A stretch of DNA of 64,000 bases from Ypsolopha sequella (taxonomy: Eukaryota; Arthropoda; Insecta; Lepidoptera; Ypsolophidae). Location of the stretch: assembly GCA_934047225.1 (NCBI GenBank), contig OW203988.1, positions 8,032,229-8,096,228 on the forward strand. The letters are read 5' to 3'. Both the position numbers and the translations under genes were made by a program. The notes beneath the pieces were generated by a model, which did no database searches, was not told where the DNA came from, and saw only the letters and a list, made by a program, of their open reading frames with translations. Positions within the stretch are counted from its first letter, which is position 1; each line of letters starts with the position of its first letter. Below are positions 1 to 11,600 of this stretch, piece after piece.

Positions 1-850
1 ATTGATCTTTTATCTAGGGATTCTTCTTATAAACAATATACTAAGATTTATACTTTTGTCAAAAATAAAATGTTTTCCACGTTTTTTTTTTTAGTTTTCA
101 AACGTTCGTTTCAAGAACGCGGTTAAGAGATCAACTTATTTTTTTTTTTCATAAAATAGCAAATAGAATTGTGAACAGATACTTGAATCCAATATTTTTT
201 TCCCTACAAAATATTTCAGTATTAGCTAAAAATATTATTATAAAAATATTTCGCTGCGTGATCACTAGTATTACGCGTCTAAGAAAAAGAGGCTAGTGAG
301 CCAACACATAATCACGTCTATCAAAAGCAAATAAGGTCTTTGCCATTGGACTTATTGTGCTGGGCGGGTAATGAAAAAAGTTGCTAGGGTAAGCCATCCT
401 CTTAAAACGCTCCTCGCTCCGTTCGTCGTCGCACCTATTTTTCACATTTTGGACAAAGACTTTCTATTTCGGCTTTTTAGAAAATGACGAAGTCATTTTA
501 GAAACAGCGGACATTTTATAATTTACCTAACGGCAAATTGCAAAACAGCGAGCGTTTAGAAACTGATGACGCCATTTGTAAAATGCCGAATTTGAATATT
601 TGCCTGCCACATACACACCGTAAATAATAATAATAAATCATTTATTTCGGACATACATCCATAAAGTGTTAGTAACAATTTACTTAAACCTATGTTAGTG
701 CACAAAGAAAACAAACTATTTACAAACAATATATTTACAAAATTTTTATTTAGCTGCCCTGTTGGAGGGTAGCACATGCGTGGCGGTGTAATGCCTGATG
801 ATAGGACCATCCATCCTTTCAGCAACAGTGACCAGGTAAAATTCAAGTGC
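1..850. other. AT-rich intergenic DNA without a recognised gene
   Basis: I see no exon with coding character here. At 623-770 there is a stretch that starts with AATAATAATAAAT and runs into TTTATTTCGGACATACATC, which looks like the tail of an old retroposon, but it is too short to classify. The open frames present are AT-driven and carry no recognisable domain. Confidence 0.5.
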
Positions 851-851
851 T

Positions 852-1050
852 TTTGAAAACGGAAACTGTTGATAGTACTCATTCACACGAACAACTTTTA
901 CTTAGGAACCAAAGCTGAAATCTTGAAAAAAAGGTCGAGTAATTTTTATTTTTATAGAACAGTCGTTTTTTTTTCGCAATTTGAGGGTTGTTCCGTCGTA
1001 AAAGTTGTTCGTATGGATGAGTACAATCATTAGCTTTCGTTTCCAAAACT
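852..1050. mobile_element. Foldback (MITE-like) element, about 200 bp
   Basis: The left arm (about 852-900, containing ACGAACAACTTTTAC) is repeated in inverted orientation in the right arm (about 997-1050, containing GTAAAAGTTGTTCGT). The arms also share the shorter blocks GGAAAC and GTACTCAT. This is the form of a non-autonomous foldback transposon. No coding potential and no clear target duplication were seen. Confidence 0.65.
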
Positions 1051-1129
1051 ACGTATATTTCACCATATAAGAATACCCTGACAGAATAAAATATCAACGC
1101 CTAGACCTAATGGCTGAATGGAAACATGA

Positions 1130-2240
1130 ATTTGTACTGTAGGTTCCCTGCCGTAGACATTAACTATGAATAAATTTGTACTGTAGGTTCATAGTTCTGT
1201 GGTAGGTTCCCTGCCGTAGACATTAATTAGAATAAATTTGTACTGTAGGTTCATAGTTCTGTGGTAGGTTCCCTGCCGTAGACCTTAACTATGAATAAAT
1301 TTGTACTGTAGGTTCATAGTTCTGTGGTAGGTTCCCTGCCGTAGACATTAACTAGAATAAATTTGTACTGTAGGTTCATAATTCTGTGGTAGGTTCCCTG
1401 CCGTAGACATTAACTAGAATAAATTTGTACTGTAGGTTCATAGTTCTGTGGTAGGTTCCCTGCCGTAGACATTAACTATGAATAAATTTGTACTGTAGGT
1501 TCATAGTTCTGTGGTAGGTTCCCTGCCGTAGACATTAACTATGAATAAATTTGTACTGTAGGTTCATAGTTCTGTGGTAGGTTCCCTGCCGTAGACATTA
1601 ACTATGAATAAATTTGTACTGTAGGTTCATAGTTCTGTGGTAGGTTCCCTGCCGTAGACATTAACTAGAATAAATTTGTACTGTAGGTTCATAGTTCTGT
1701 GGTAGGTTCCCTGCCGCAGACATTAACTAGAATAAATTTGTACTGTAGGTTCATAGTTCTGTGGTAGGTTCCCTGCCGTAGACATTAACTAGAATAAATT
1801 TGTACTGTAGGTTCATACTTCTGTGGTAGGTTCCCTTCCGTAGACATTAACTAGAATAAATTTGTACTGTAGGTTCATAGTTCTGTGGTAGGTTCCCTGC
1901 CGTAGACATTAACTATGAATAAATTTGTACTGTAGGTTCATAGTTCTGTGGTAGGTTCCCTGCCATAGACATTAACTAGAATAAATTTGTACTGTAGGTT
2001 CATAGTTCTGTGGTAGGTTCCCTGCCGTAGACATTAACTAGAATAAATTTGTACTGTAGGTTCATAGTTCTGTGGTAGGTTCCCTGCCGTAGACCTTAAC
2101 TATGTTTAAATTTGTACTGTAGGTTCATAGTTCTGTGGTAGGTTCCCTGCCGTAGACATTAACTATGAATAAATTTGTACTGTAGGTTCATAGTTCTGTG
2201 GTAGGTTCCCTACCGTAGACATTAAATATGAATAAATTTG
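1130..2240 (+). repeat. Minisatellite block A, about 18 units of 62-63 bp
   Basis: Units follow one another without spacers. Each contains TTTGTACTGTAGGTTCATAG, then TTCTGTGGTAGGTTCCCTGC, then CGTAGACATTAACTATGAAT. Two length forms alternate irregularly: AACTATGAATAAA (63 bp) and AACTAGAATAAA (62 bp). The first unit (about 1130-1172) is only about 44 bp because it lacks the segment between the two GTAGGTT words, so the 63-mer looks like a 44-mer with an internal duplication of about 19 bp. Divergence between units is low, a few scattered substitutions. The block lies downstream of the Limpet 3' end. Confidence 0.95.
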
Positions 2241-3960
2241 CACTGTAGGGATGGATGGCAGGGATGCCGTAGACATTAACTATGAATAAATTTGCACTGT
2301 AGGGATGGATGGCAGGGATGCCGTAGACATTAACTATGAATAAATTTGTACTGTAGGGATGGATGGCAGGGATGCCGTAGACATTAACTATGAATAAATT
2401 TGCACTGTAGGGATGGATGGCAGGGATGCCGTAGACATTAACTTTGAATAAATTTGCACTGTAGGGATGGATGGCAGGGATGCCGTAGACATTAACTATG
2501 AATAAATTTGCACTGTAGGGATGGATGGCAGGGATGCCGTAGACATTAACTATGAATAAATTTGCACTGTAGGGATGGATGGCAGGGATGCCGTAGACAT
2601 TAACTATGAATAAATTTGCACTGTAGGGAAGGCTGGCAGGGATGCCGTAGACATTAACTATGAATAAATTTGTACTGTAGGGATGGCTGGCAGGGATGCC
2701 GTAGACATTAACTATGAATAAATTTGTACTGTAGGGATGGATGGCAGGGATGCCGTAGACATTAACTATGAATAAATTTGTACTGTAGGGATGGATGGCA
2801 GGGATGCCGTAGACATTAACTATGAATAAATTTGTACTGTAGGGATGGATGGCAGGGATGCCGTAGACATTAACTATGAATAAATTTGTACTGTAGGGAT
2901 GGATGGCAGGGATGCCGTAGACATTAACTATGAATAAATTTGTACTGTAGGGATGGCTGGCAGGGATGCCGTAGACATTAACTATGAATAAATTTGTACT
3001 GTAGGGATGGATGGCAGGGATGCCGTAGACATTAACTATGAATAAATTTGTACTGTAGGGATGGCTGGCAGGGATGCCGTAGACATTAACTATGAATAAA
3101 TTTGTACTGTAGGGATGGATGGCAGGGATGCCGTAGACATTAACTATGAATAAATTTGTACTGTAGGGATGGCTGGCAGGGATGCCGTAGACATTAACTA
3201 TGAATAAATTTGTACTGTAGGGATGGATGGCAGGGATGCCGTAGACATTAACTATGAATAAATTTGTACTGTAGGGATGGATGGCAGGGATGCCGTAGAC
3301 ATTAACTATGAATAAATTTGTACTGTAGGGATGGATGGCAGGGATGCCGTAGACATTAACTATGAATAAATTTGTACTGTAGGGATGGCTGGCAGGGATG
3401 CCGTAGACATTAACTATGAATAAATTTGTACTGTAGGGATGGATGGCAGGGATGCCGTAGACATTAACTATGAATAAATTTGTACTGTAGGGATGGCTGG
3501 CAGGGATGCCGTAGACATTAACTATGAATAAATTTGTACTGTAGGGATGGATGGCAGGGATGCCGTAGACATTAACTATGAATAAATTTGTACTGTAGGG
3601 ATGGCTGGCAGGGATGCCGTAGACATTAACTATGAATAAATTTGTACTGTAGGGATGGATGGCAGGGATGCCGTAGACATTAACTATGAATAAATTTGTA
3701 CTGTAGGGATGGCTGGCAGGGATGCCGTAGACATTAACTATGAATAAATTTGTACTGTAGGGATGGCTGGCAGGGATGCCGTAGACATTAACTATGAATA
3801 AATTTGTACTGTAGGGATGGATGGCAGGGATGCCGTAGACATTAACTATGAATAAATTTGTACTGTAGGGATGGATGGCAGGGATGCCGTAGACATTAAC
3901 TATGAATAAATTTGTACTGTAGGGATGGATGGCAGGGATGCCGTAGACATTAACTATGAA
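2241..3960 (+). repeat. Minisatellite block B, about 32 units of 54 bp
   Basis: This block continues block A without a break and keeps its core (CCGTAGACATTAACTATGAA, then TAAATTTGTACTGTAG), but the middle is replaced by GGATGGATGGCAGGGATG. The first several units have TTTGCACTG and later ones TTTGTACTG. From about 3050 to 3750 units with GGATGGATGG and GGATGGCTGG alternate, a partial 108-bp higher-order pattern. The array ends near 3960 and runs into a non-repeated tail (3961-4010) that again resembles the Helitron-like relic at 6.2 kb. Confidence 0.95.
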
Positions 3961-4080
3961 TCAATTTTAAGAAATTACAACGGGATCTAGAGGGATGGAT
4001 CCACGCAAGCAACTTATTTTTTTCGTTATGTTAAACAAAGTAAAAAGGAAATAAAAACGAACAATATAACTTTTGTATCA

Positions 4081-5497
4081 TTTATTTAGTTTCATTGTTT
4101 ATACAATCTATGAATATAAAGTTTTCGATCAGATCACACAGCTACTCGGTTCAAAAAGTGTACATATATAATATAAATTTTCAACATTTCAATAAAATAA
4201 TTTACCCTAAACGATAACCCTTATATAGTGATCCCCAATCATTACAATGGTCAGCTCGCAACGTGCGCATGCGCATGCGATCCTTGCCTTGGCTAAACAC
4301 AGACTGATGTTATATATTCTTATAAATACACAATGTCATCACTAAATATATTATTATCTTGTAAAAATAGCGATAACCTTCAATTAAAGTATTGTAACAA
4401 GAGTGATTCTTATACGAGAACAAAAATATTTTATAAGTAATTATAATTTATTAGTAAAAACTACTATGACTTTGAACGTCACTTACATGTTAGAAAGCGA
4501 TTCGCCAAATGGAGTATTATATGGCAACGCATTAAGTTAAATAATTAAGTTTAAAATCTCACAGACGTATATAAATGTGACACACAATGATATTCCAACG
4601 ACATTACTTCGATAAAATTAAATTAATTAATAAATGTCACGTACTCCGGTTGAAATAAATACTTAACATATTAATCGTCAATTAATTCTTAAACCTATGT
4701 TATGACGCGGTTTAAAATATCAAGCACTTAGGATCCTTTCGAATTATAGATCGATAAACTAACAATAACATCATGAAAAACCTCTACCTATCTGGAAACT
4801 CCAGACTAGTACGTTAGCACATTACATAAATGTTGTGAAATATATTTTCAAATACATGTACAACATAAATTATACCCTTGAAATTGACTTAGATATGTTA
4901 TTAAGGCATATTCGTGTGAATCGCGCTAGATAATTTGATATAACACCTAAAGGACTAATACAACAGCCAAAGCGAAAACTATATATAAAACGAATAGCTT
5001 AATGCAGAATAAAAGTCGAGATTTACCACAATAAATAACAATAGAGGACTCGCAAATCACTGATCGATTAGTGACAATGTTGTATCTCAAGCTAAACAGC
5101 CAAAATATATAAACAAACACCTTAAATTTAAATTTCAGTAAAAAAGAAAGCGAAACGAAATACTTAAACAGATATTTTGTGCATCCACATTTTTTTTGTG
5201 ATTTTTAAAAAGTTTTCGTATAAAAATATCTTCGTTAACAATCTAGAAGTAACAATGAGATTGTAACGTCTAAAACTTGACTTTTCGGTAACGAATGACG
5301 TCAAGGAGGTCGAGTAGATCATCGCTCGGCGGCGGCTCACGCTTATCGGACAAGCACCAGTCTCTGGCGCTAGCCACTATCGGGAGGATTGCTTTGTCGC
5401 TGCACAAGACAAGCAAACGAATCAGAATCTTTCTGCTAAGCTTGCTCATGCAGCTCCAGTGGATGGAAGCGAGCGAAGACTAGAGGCGGAAGCGTAT
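4081..5497 (-). other. Probable 3' untranslated region of Limpet
   Basis: This stretch follows the Limpet stop codon on the minus strand, is AT-rich and contains none of the foldback or tandem repeats seen on either side. Minus-strand AATAAA hexamers lie at 4452-4447 and at 4086-4081, so a 3' UTR of about 1.05 or 1.4 kb is plausible. The exact poly(A) site cannot be decided from sequence alone. Confidence 0.4.
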
Positions 5498-5655
5498 TTA
5501 CATGAGCTTCTGCTTGGCGCACTCGGGACAGATGATGTCCTGTCCGTCGGTGATGAAGCCCTTGCCCACGAGCGAGGTCTTGCACTGCGCGCAGATGAAG
5601 CAGTCGTTGTGCCAGTGTCGGTCCTCGAAAGAGATGAAGCGTGTGCCTCCGATAC
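5498..5655 (-). CDS. Lmpt: Limpet exon 6: LIM4 body and C-terminus
   Basis: Acceptor CTGTTTCCAG|GTATC, phase 1. It encodes IGGTRFISFEDRHWHNDCF, CAQCKTSLVGKGF, then CPECAKQKLM and TAA at 5500-5498. The C-terminal KQKLM is the typical end of insect Limpet as I remember it. The intron before it is 219 bp. The 3' UTR follows to the left. Confidence 0.95.
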
Positions 5656-8600
5656 CTGGAAACAGGAAAAAGGTCAAGGTTAGTTGAAAGTTTTGAAATA
5701 TTCATTAGCCTGATCTAGCCTTGACAAAGGTTGACAATTGTGGACTGGTGCAATAAGTACCCCAAATAAAGCCAATAAAGTAGAATCAGTGCACTGAGAA
5801 TGACCAGCTAACTATCTAGCCAACTAGATGAAGTAGTTTTGGCCTACTTAGAGGTAGAAGATATTGGAACATACCAGTGATGGGCTTGGTGCAGGAGGTG
5901 CACCTCTTGGCGAAGAGCTCGCCGAAGCAATCAGCGCAGTATGGCTTTTCGTCGCGGCTGGTGAACCGCTGTCCAGCTAGCGAGGTGTTGCAGTTGGTGC
6001 ACGTGAAACACTCACGATGCCACGGCTCATTCTTATAGGTGACTCCGCCTTGTGTTATGATCTGGAATTAGAAAACAGAAATCGGTTCGTTAAAAATTAT
6101 TCATCTTCCAGATATCTAGACATAAGTATAAAATTATATCCTGACTGATCTATCAACGTGTAAACCAAACGGCTGGACCGGCCTGGACCAAGGGACATGG
6201 AATTCGTACTGTAGGTTTCTTGTATGACGTAGACATTCACTAAGAAAAGATTTTAGGAAATTCCCGCGGAAACGATAAAAACGGAATCTACTAAAACTCT
6301 GTCTAAACAGATAGATCAGAAATATCGCGAAAAAATTGGCTAAAAGACTGAGTTTAAGAATGGGTTCTTCTTTTCGAATGCTCTGACTGAAGATCAAATA
6401 CTTATCAATGTCGCTAAAATTAAATTTTCAAGCCAAGTAGCTTTTAAGTCGACCTGGTGTTCTTTGACCTTTGATTAGGTGGATTTTGTAGGACATTTCA
6501 AGTCAATCAAAGTCAATCAGTACCTTGTTGCACTTAACACAGCGGGTAGCGAATTTGTCCTCGTAGCAACCAGCGCAATAGATCTCCTGCTCGCGAGGAA
6601 TGAAGCTCTTGGTGCCGATCGCGTTCTTGCAGACCACGCAGCAGAAGCACTTCTCGTGCCACTGTCGCGTCTTATACTCCATCTTCTTGGTTCCTGAAAG
6701 GACAAACATTGAGCAATCGTTAGTTGAGATCAATAAAAACAAAGAATAACGCGGTGATGAAGATATTAGAAGACATTCGGAAGTTATAATTTGGACAGAG
6801 CTAATAAAAAAAATACATAGTAAAATGAAGAAGACATTACGGGTAAATGTCGATTGAAGAGGCCCAGAAAACGTCGAGTCAATTAACCTACATAGCTCAT
6901 CACAGCCAAGGTAACAAGTGAAGTCATACATCAGCGTAAAATTATGTTATCGACCCACCGCAATCAAATGAGATTCTTTCATAATTATACACGCGATAAT
7001 TTAGGTCCTTAAAAGGATATATCACAATCAAACGTGGGTGTCGACGACGATAATTTCAATACCAACATGGTTTTGGCCATTAAACATGTTAAAGTGTAAT
7101 AGAAGATAAAAACACGTTTTATCGTACCACAAAGGCGATTTATGGGAATACATGGTAAAGAAACTAATTAATGAATCTAGAATAGCTGCACGGTTAGAAT
7201 TATCTCTAAGCTTGCTCTATGCTAAGCTCTAAGAAAGTCTGCAAAATAGTTATTTATTTCGAAATAAATGTGTAGCGTGCTAAGGATCCGTCAGGAAATA
7301 ACGACAGCCCCACTCCAAGGCCAATGTCTCTCGCTTGCATACGGTTTCAGGTCCTTGGCAAAGGGGATGAATATTTCAACAATGCACGCGAATATGTAGA
7401 TTTCAAGGTTTATCGAACCGATTTAAAATACATGGTTAGCTTTCAGTACGAATGATGCATCATAGACATTGTCAATTTAGTCAAACTTTTTTTTATGATC
7501 GAAACTAATTTGGTTAAAATCGACGTTTGTATATATTTTCGTATGCTACAATGATGACGATGGTTGTACATCATCCATCAGCCTAGTTCGTCCACTGCTG
7601 GATATAAGCCTTTCCAGGACTTTGCTAATACCGGCGGTCATCCTGAAAGAATTGCCCATACTCACACACGCTGGGCAGGCGGGTTGGTGAGCGCGGTTGT
7701 AAATAAGAATAAAGAATAAAACATCTTGAATTGGCTTATTCACTAAGGAATTCATGACAACAAAGTCCTAATCAGTAGTTGTCCGAAGTTTAAATAGAGA
7801 AAGTTTTGCTTCCCGAAACAACGTTATGGCGATACAAATGTTGTTGCGTGCCAAAAACAAATAAGAACAAGATTTTGCCGTGACTGGTATCGTTGATGTG
7901 TTTTTATTGGATACGACGTGAATTTCGAGAGGGTCTTTAACCTTTACTTTTGACGGGATTTCGGCAAAGTTCTCCTTACATTCATCAGAAAATGTAATTT
8001 GTGTTAGTCACTATATTTCAAGGCCATGCTATTCATGAATTTCTGCTGGTCACTGGTCAACTCAGCAATCGTAGGTGTATATCAGAGTCAGAGTTTACAC
8101 AACATAAAACAGCCTACTTATACATGTAAAGTTAATCTATTTGGTAACAAGTTTTAGTATCTACCTGACAATTACTATTTACTGCAGGGTACAATTGCCA
8201 AAATCATACTGGAGACTCGGTAACGATCAGAAACAAGGTCCAATAACACTTATCACAAAATCCAGAAGATGAAATTTTAGTTTTAAAGAGTTCAACAATT
8301 ATAATATATACAAGGTGACTTTTTGATCATCGTCCAAATTCATAGTGGAGGCTTGGTAAGTGATCAGCATCATGAACCAATAACAATTTTTGTAAATTTC
8401 ATAAAACTAAATTTCGACTCCCCATAGTGATTCACTCAGGACTGGGAGTGAATTACTATGGGAAGTCGAAATTTCAATTTACGAATTTCACACAAATTGT
8501 TATTGATTCATGATGATGATCACTTACCAAGCCTCCAAGTATGAATTTGGACGATGATCAAAAAGTCACCTTATATAATAATATTCTACTTCAGTAACGA

Positions 8601-11600
8601 TGGTATTATTTTGATAAAATAGAATATGATAGACAACAACATCTTAAGTAAAATAATTCTATAAAATACGAAACCCTTAAACAAACTAAACTGCTAAAAA
8701 TAGATATATTACAAACTAAACTAAATAAAGATATATTAATACTAAATAAAAGACTTTGTTGAAGTCATTGCTAGTTTTAAATACTAATCAACATGGGGTT
8801 GGATTTAGAGATGTATAAGATATTTTTTAAATAATAAATCTGATTTGTCTGCTTTATGATTTTGTCTGCTTGAATGAGCGATATCTAGAACAGTAATTTA
8901 ACAATAGCTACTATCTACTATACTATATTATGAGAATGTGCCGATGTTTTTACCATTGTTACCGTATAAGGGCGGTGAAAAGATTACACCACCAAAACTA
9001 TCTAGGAATATTACTGTACTTATAATAATTTGGTTTGCAAATTAATGTATTTATGGCAGTTCGTCCCCTAGAGATGAGCACTTAGGTACTTTATATTCTT
9101 TGACTTAGGTGAGTAATAGTGTGTAGGAGTAGGTAACAAGACCAACAAAGTAGGTAACAAGACCGATTAAGTAGGTAACAAGACCATCAATTATCATAAC
9201 ACCTTATCCAGTCTGACTACTATAACGGTAGGGTTTGAAAATGTGTAAAAAACAAATTTGCATTGATCTCGGTGTATACGGCTATCAGAAACAGTCTTAA
9301 TTGTACGGTATACATTTTTCCGGCATCCTCACCCTGTTCTGCTCCTATGTTATAAATACTAAGTGTCAGTTATTTTTGAGTTACGCTTCGTACAAATAGA
9401 CAGACAAAATTTCCAATTTTAACCCCCAAAGCAAACAGAGGGGTGTTATAAATTTAACCTGTGTATCCGTGTATCTATCTGTTGCATCATATAGCTCCCA
9501 AAACTAATGTTGATTTAGTATTTTTTTGCGGGACCTTAAAAGTGATGGAGGGCTCTAAGGTGTTTGTTGGGTTCGTTGCGAATATGAACTTAATTATTAT
9601 TACATGCGGCTTCAACACTCACGTGTGGTCGTTGTTGACTATATGCCAACCGTTTGACCGATACAATTTCGGTATTATAAAGGCGAGCGTCGTTCTTAGG
9701 ATGAGGACGCGGCGTTGTCAAACGGGCACATCGTCGACACTCGACTTGATAACGCCGAAATAGTATCGGTGAAACGGGTGGCATATAGTCAACATCAACA
9801 ATAAAGCCGCATTTAATCATAATAAAGAGGCATGTTTCGGTGGTTGGTGTTCATAGAACGAAAGACAGGATGAAAGAAGAGTTACGGAAGAAATATAATA
9901 TTGGCAGCAAGATGAAGGTTCCTTCAACTGGCCGAATTAAAATTTCGTTTTTTGACTGTATTTTCAGATCTGTATTCTCTGCGTACCTCCTAGGAGACAG
10001 GCGTCAATATATATTCAATTTAAATGGAAAGTCTTGTCAATATAACACATACTTGGTAACTGTTCCACTTTATATCTATATATAAGATGTTTCAAATGTT
10101 CCATCAAGAACCAACAACGACAAGTATCAATTTCTTTAAATAGAAAGTAATTTAGGAGGTGATTCAGTATCGTTAATACATCACATTCTACTGAAAAGTA
10201 CTTTTTTTTTGCATGAACTTTTTCTTCACTTGTCCATACAAACTGAGTCAGCTGATCGGACCACTTTGTACTGAGAAGTGAAAAAAAAGTTCGCGCAAAA
10301 AAAAGTGCTTTGCAGTGGAATGTGATGTATTAACGATACTGAATCACCTCCTAAATTACTTTCCATTTAAATGGAAAGACCTTATATATGTAATACAAGG
10401 TGAATTTGTGAACATCGTCCAAATTCATACTATAGCCTTGGTAAGTGATCAGCATCATGAACCAATAACGATTTTTGTAAAATTCATAAAATGAAATTTC
10501 GACTCCCCATAGTGATTCACTCAGGACTGGGAGTGAATTACTATGGGAAGTCGAAATTTTATTATACGAATTTCACAAAAATTGTTACCTATTCATGATG
10601 CGGATCACTTACCAAGCCTCCAGTATGAATTTGGACGAAAGTCATCTTGTATATATACGAGTATATATAGCTAGCACATATTTTACAGTTTCAACTGAAA
10701 GAGTCGATGACACAGACCGATGATACAATAAAAAAGGGAATAAAAATACTATAAAGTAAGGAGTGAAGTCAAGACAATAAACGTTTATGGTTTTATTTCA
10801 GTTCTGAACAGTTCTGTTTTCTAGTAATATGAACTTCATATTGTAAAGGCGCATATGTAGGTGTGCTCAACCACAAGAAATATAATATGCTGTTAAGTCC
10901 CTGCTAGTTTTTGTGGTTGTTGTCTGCCTGACTCATATGATTTGAGGTTACAGTGTCATTATTTATTATCGTTCGGTAGAGGAATTAATTCTGAAACAAC
11001 AAATGCAAAGTGACGTCTCTAAGAATCTACGAATAATTATTTTTCCTTGACCATTTCTAAAGAGAACGTTTTATAGTAACGCATAACAAGAAACTTTATG
11101 CATATAAAATGCAGATTAGTGTATTAAAAATACTTAAGAGGCTATGCGAATTTTATTTTTGTCACTGTCACTCCATGCGAAAAATCGCGCAGTGCGAGAG
11201 GGGCGGATTCAGGGTAAAAGGGAAAAAAGTTGGTTTCATATCTTTATTAAAAAACTAAACTAGCCAGTAAAATTTCAAATATCTAATCTCTAGATATTGT
11301 TGAAACACACCTAATAAAATATGTTTGAGTTCTGTATATGGTTCCTATTCGTCAAACGAGGAGAAAAAGTGTGTTTGAAGACCTGATTTCAACAATTATT
11401 TCTATCGAGAAAAATTTATCCAAACATGTTTTCCAATTTCAAAACCCTAGAGTATATAGTCCAAATGCATATACCAGAAATTTATTAATTTTTTTTGTGT
11501 TTCATGAAATACACAGAAAGAAACACTCGTATTTTTTTTGCCTACCTACTTAATAAGCTTGCGATAAGTACAGTAAGTGCAAATCCGTGGTATCTGCGCA

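Noticed and set aside
1130..3960. CRISPR array
   Set aside because: Units are contiguous without unique spacers, in an animal genome. These are tandem minisatellite repeats.
6503..6931. 142-codon minus-strand open frame as an independent LIM gene
   Set aside because: Only 6524-6693 is coding (Limpet exon 4). The upstream part is intron read through the acceptor.
9461..9820. Overlapping open frames at 9.5-9.8 kb
   Set aside because: They fall on the two arms of a foldback element.
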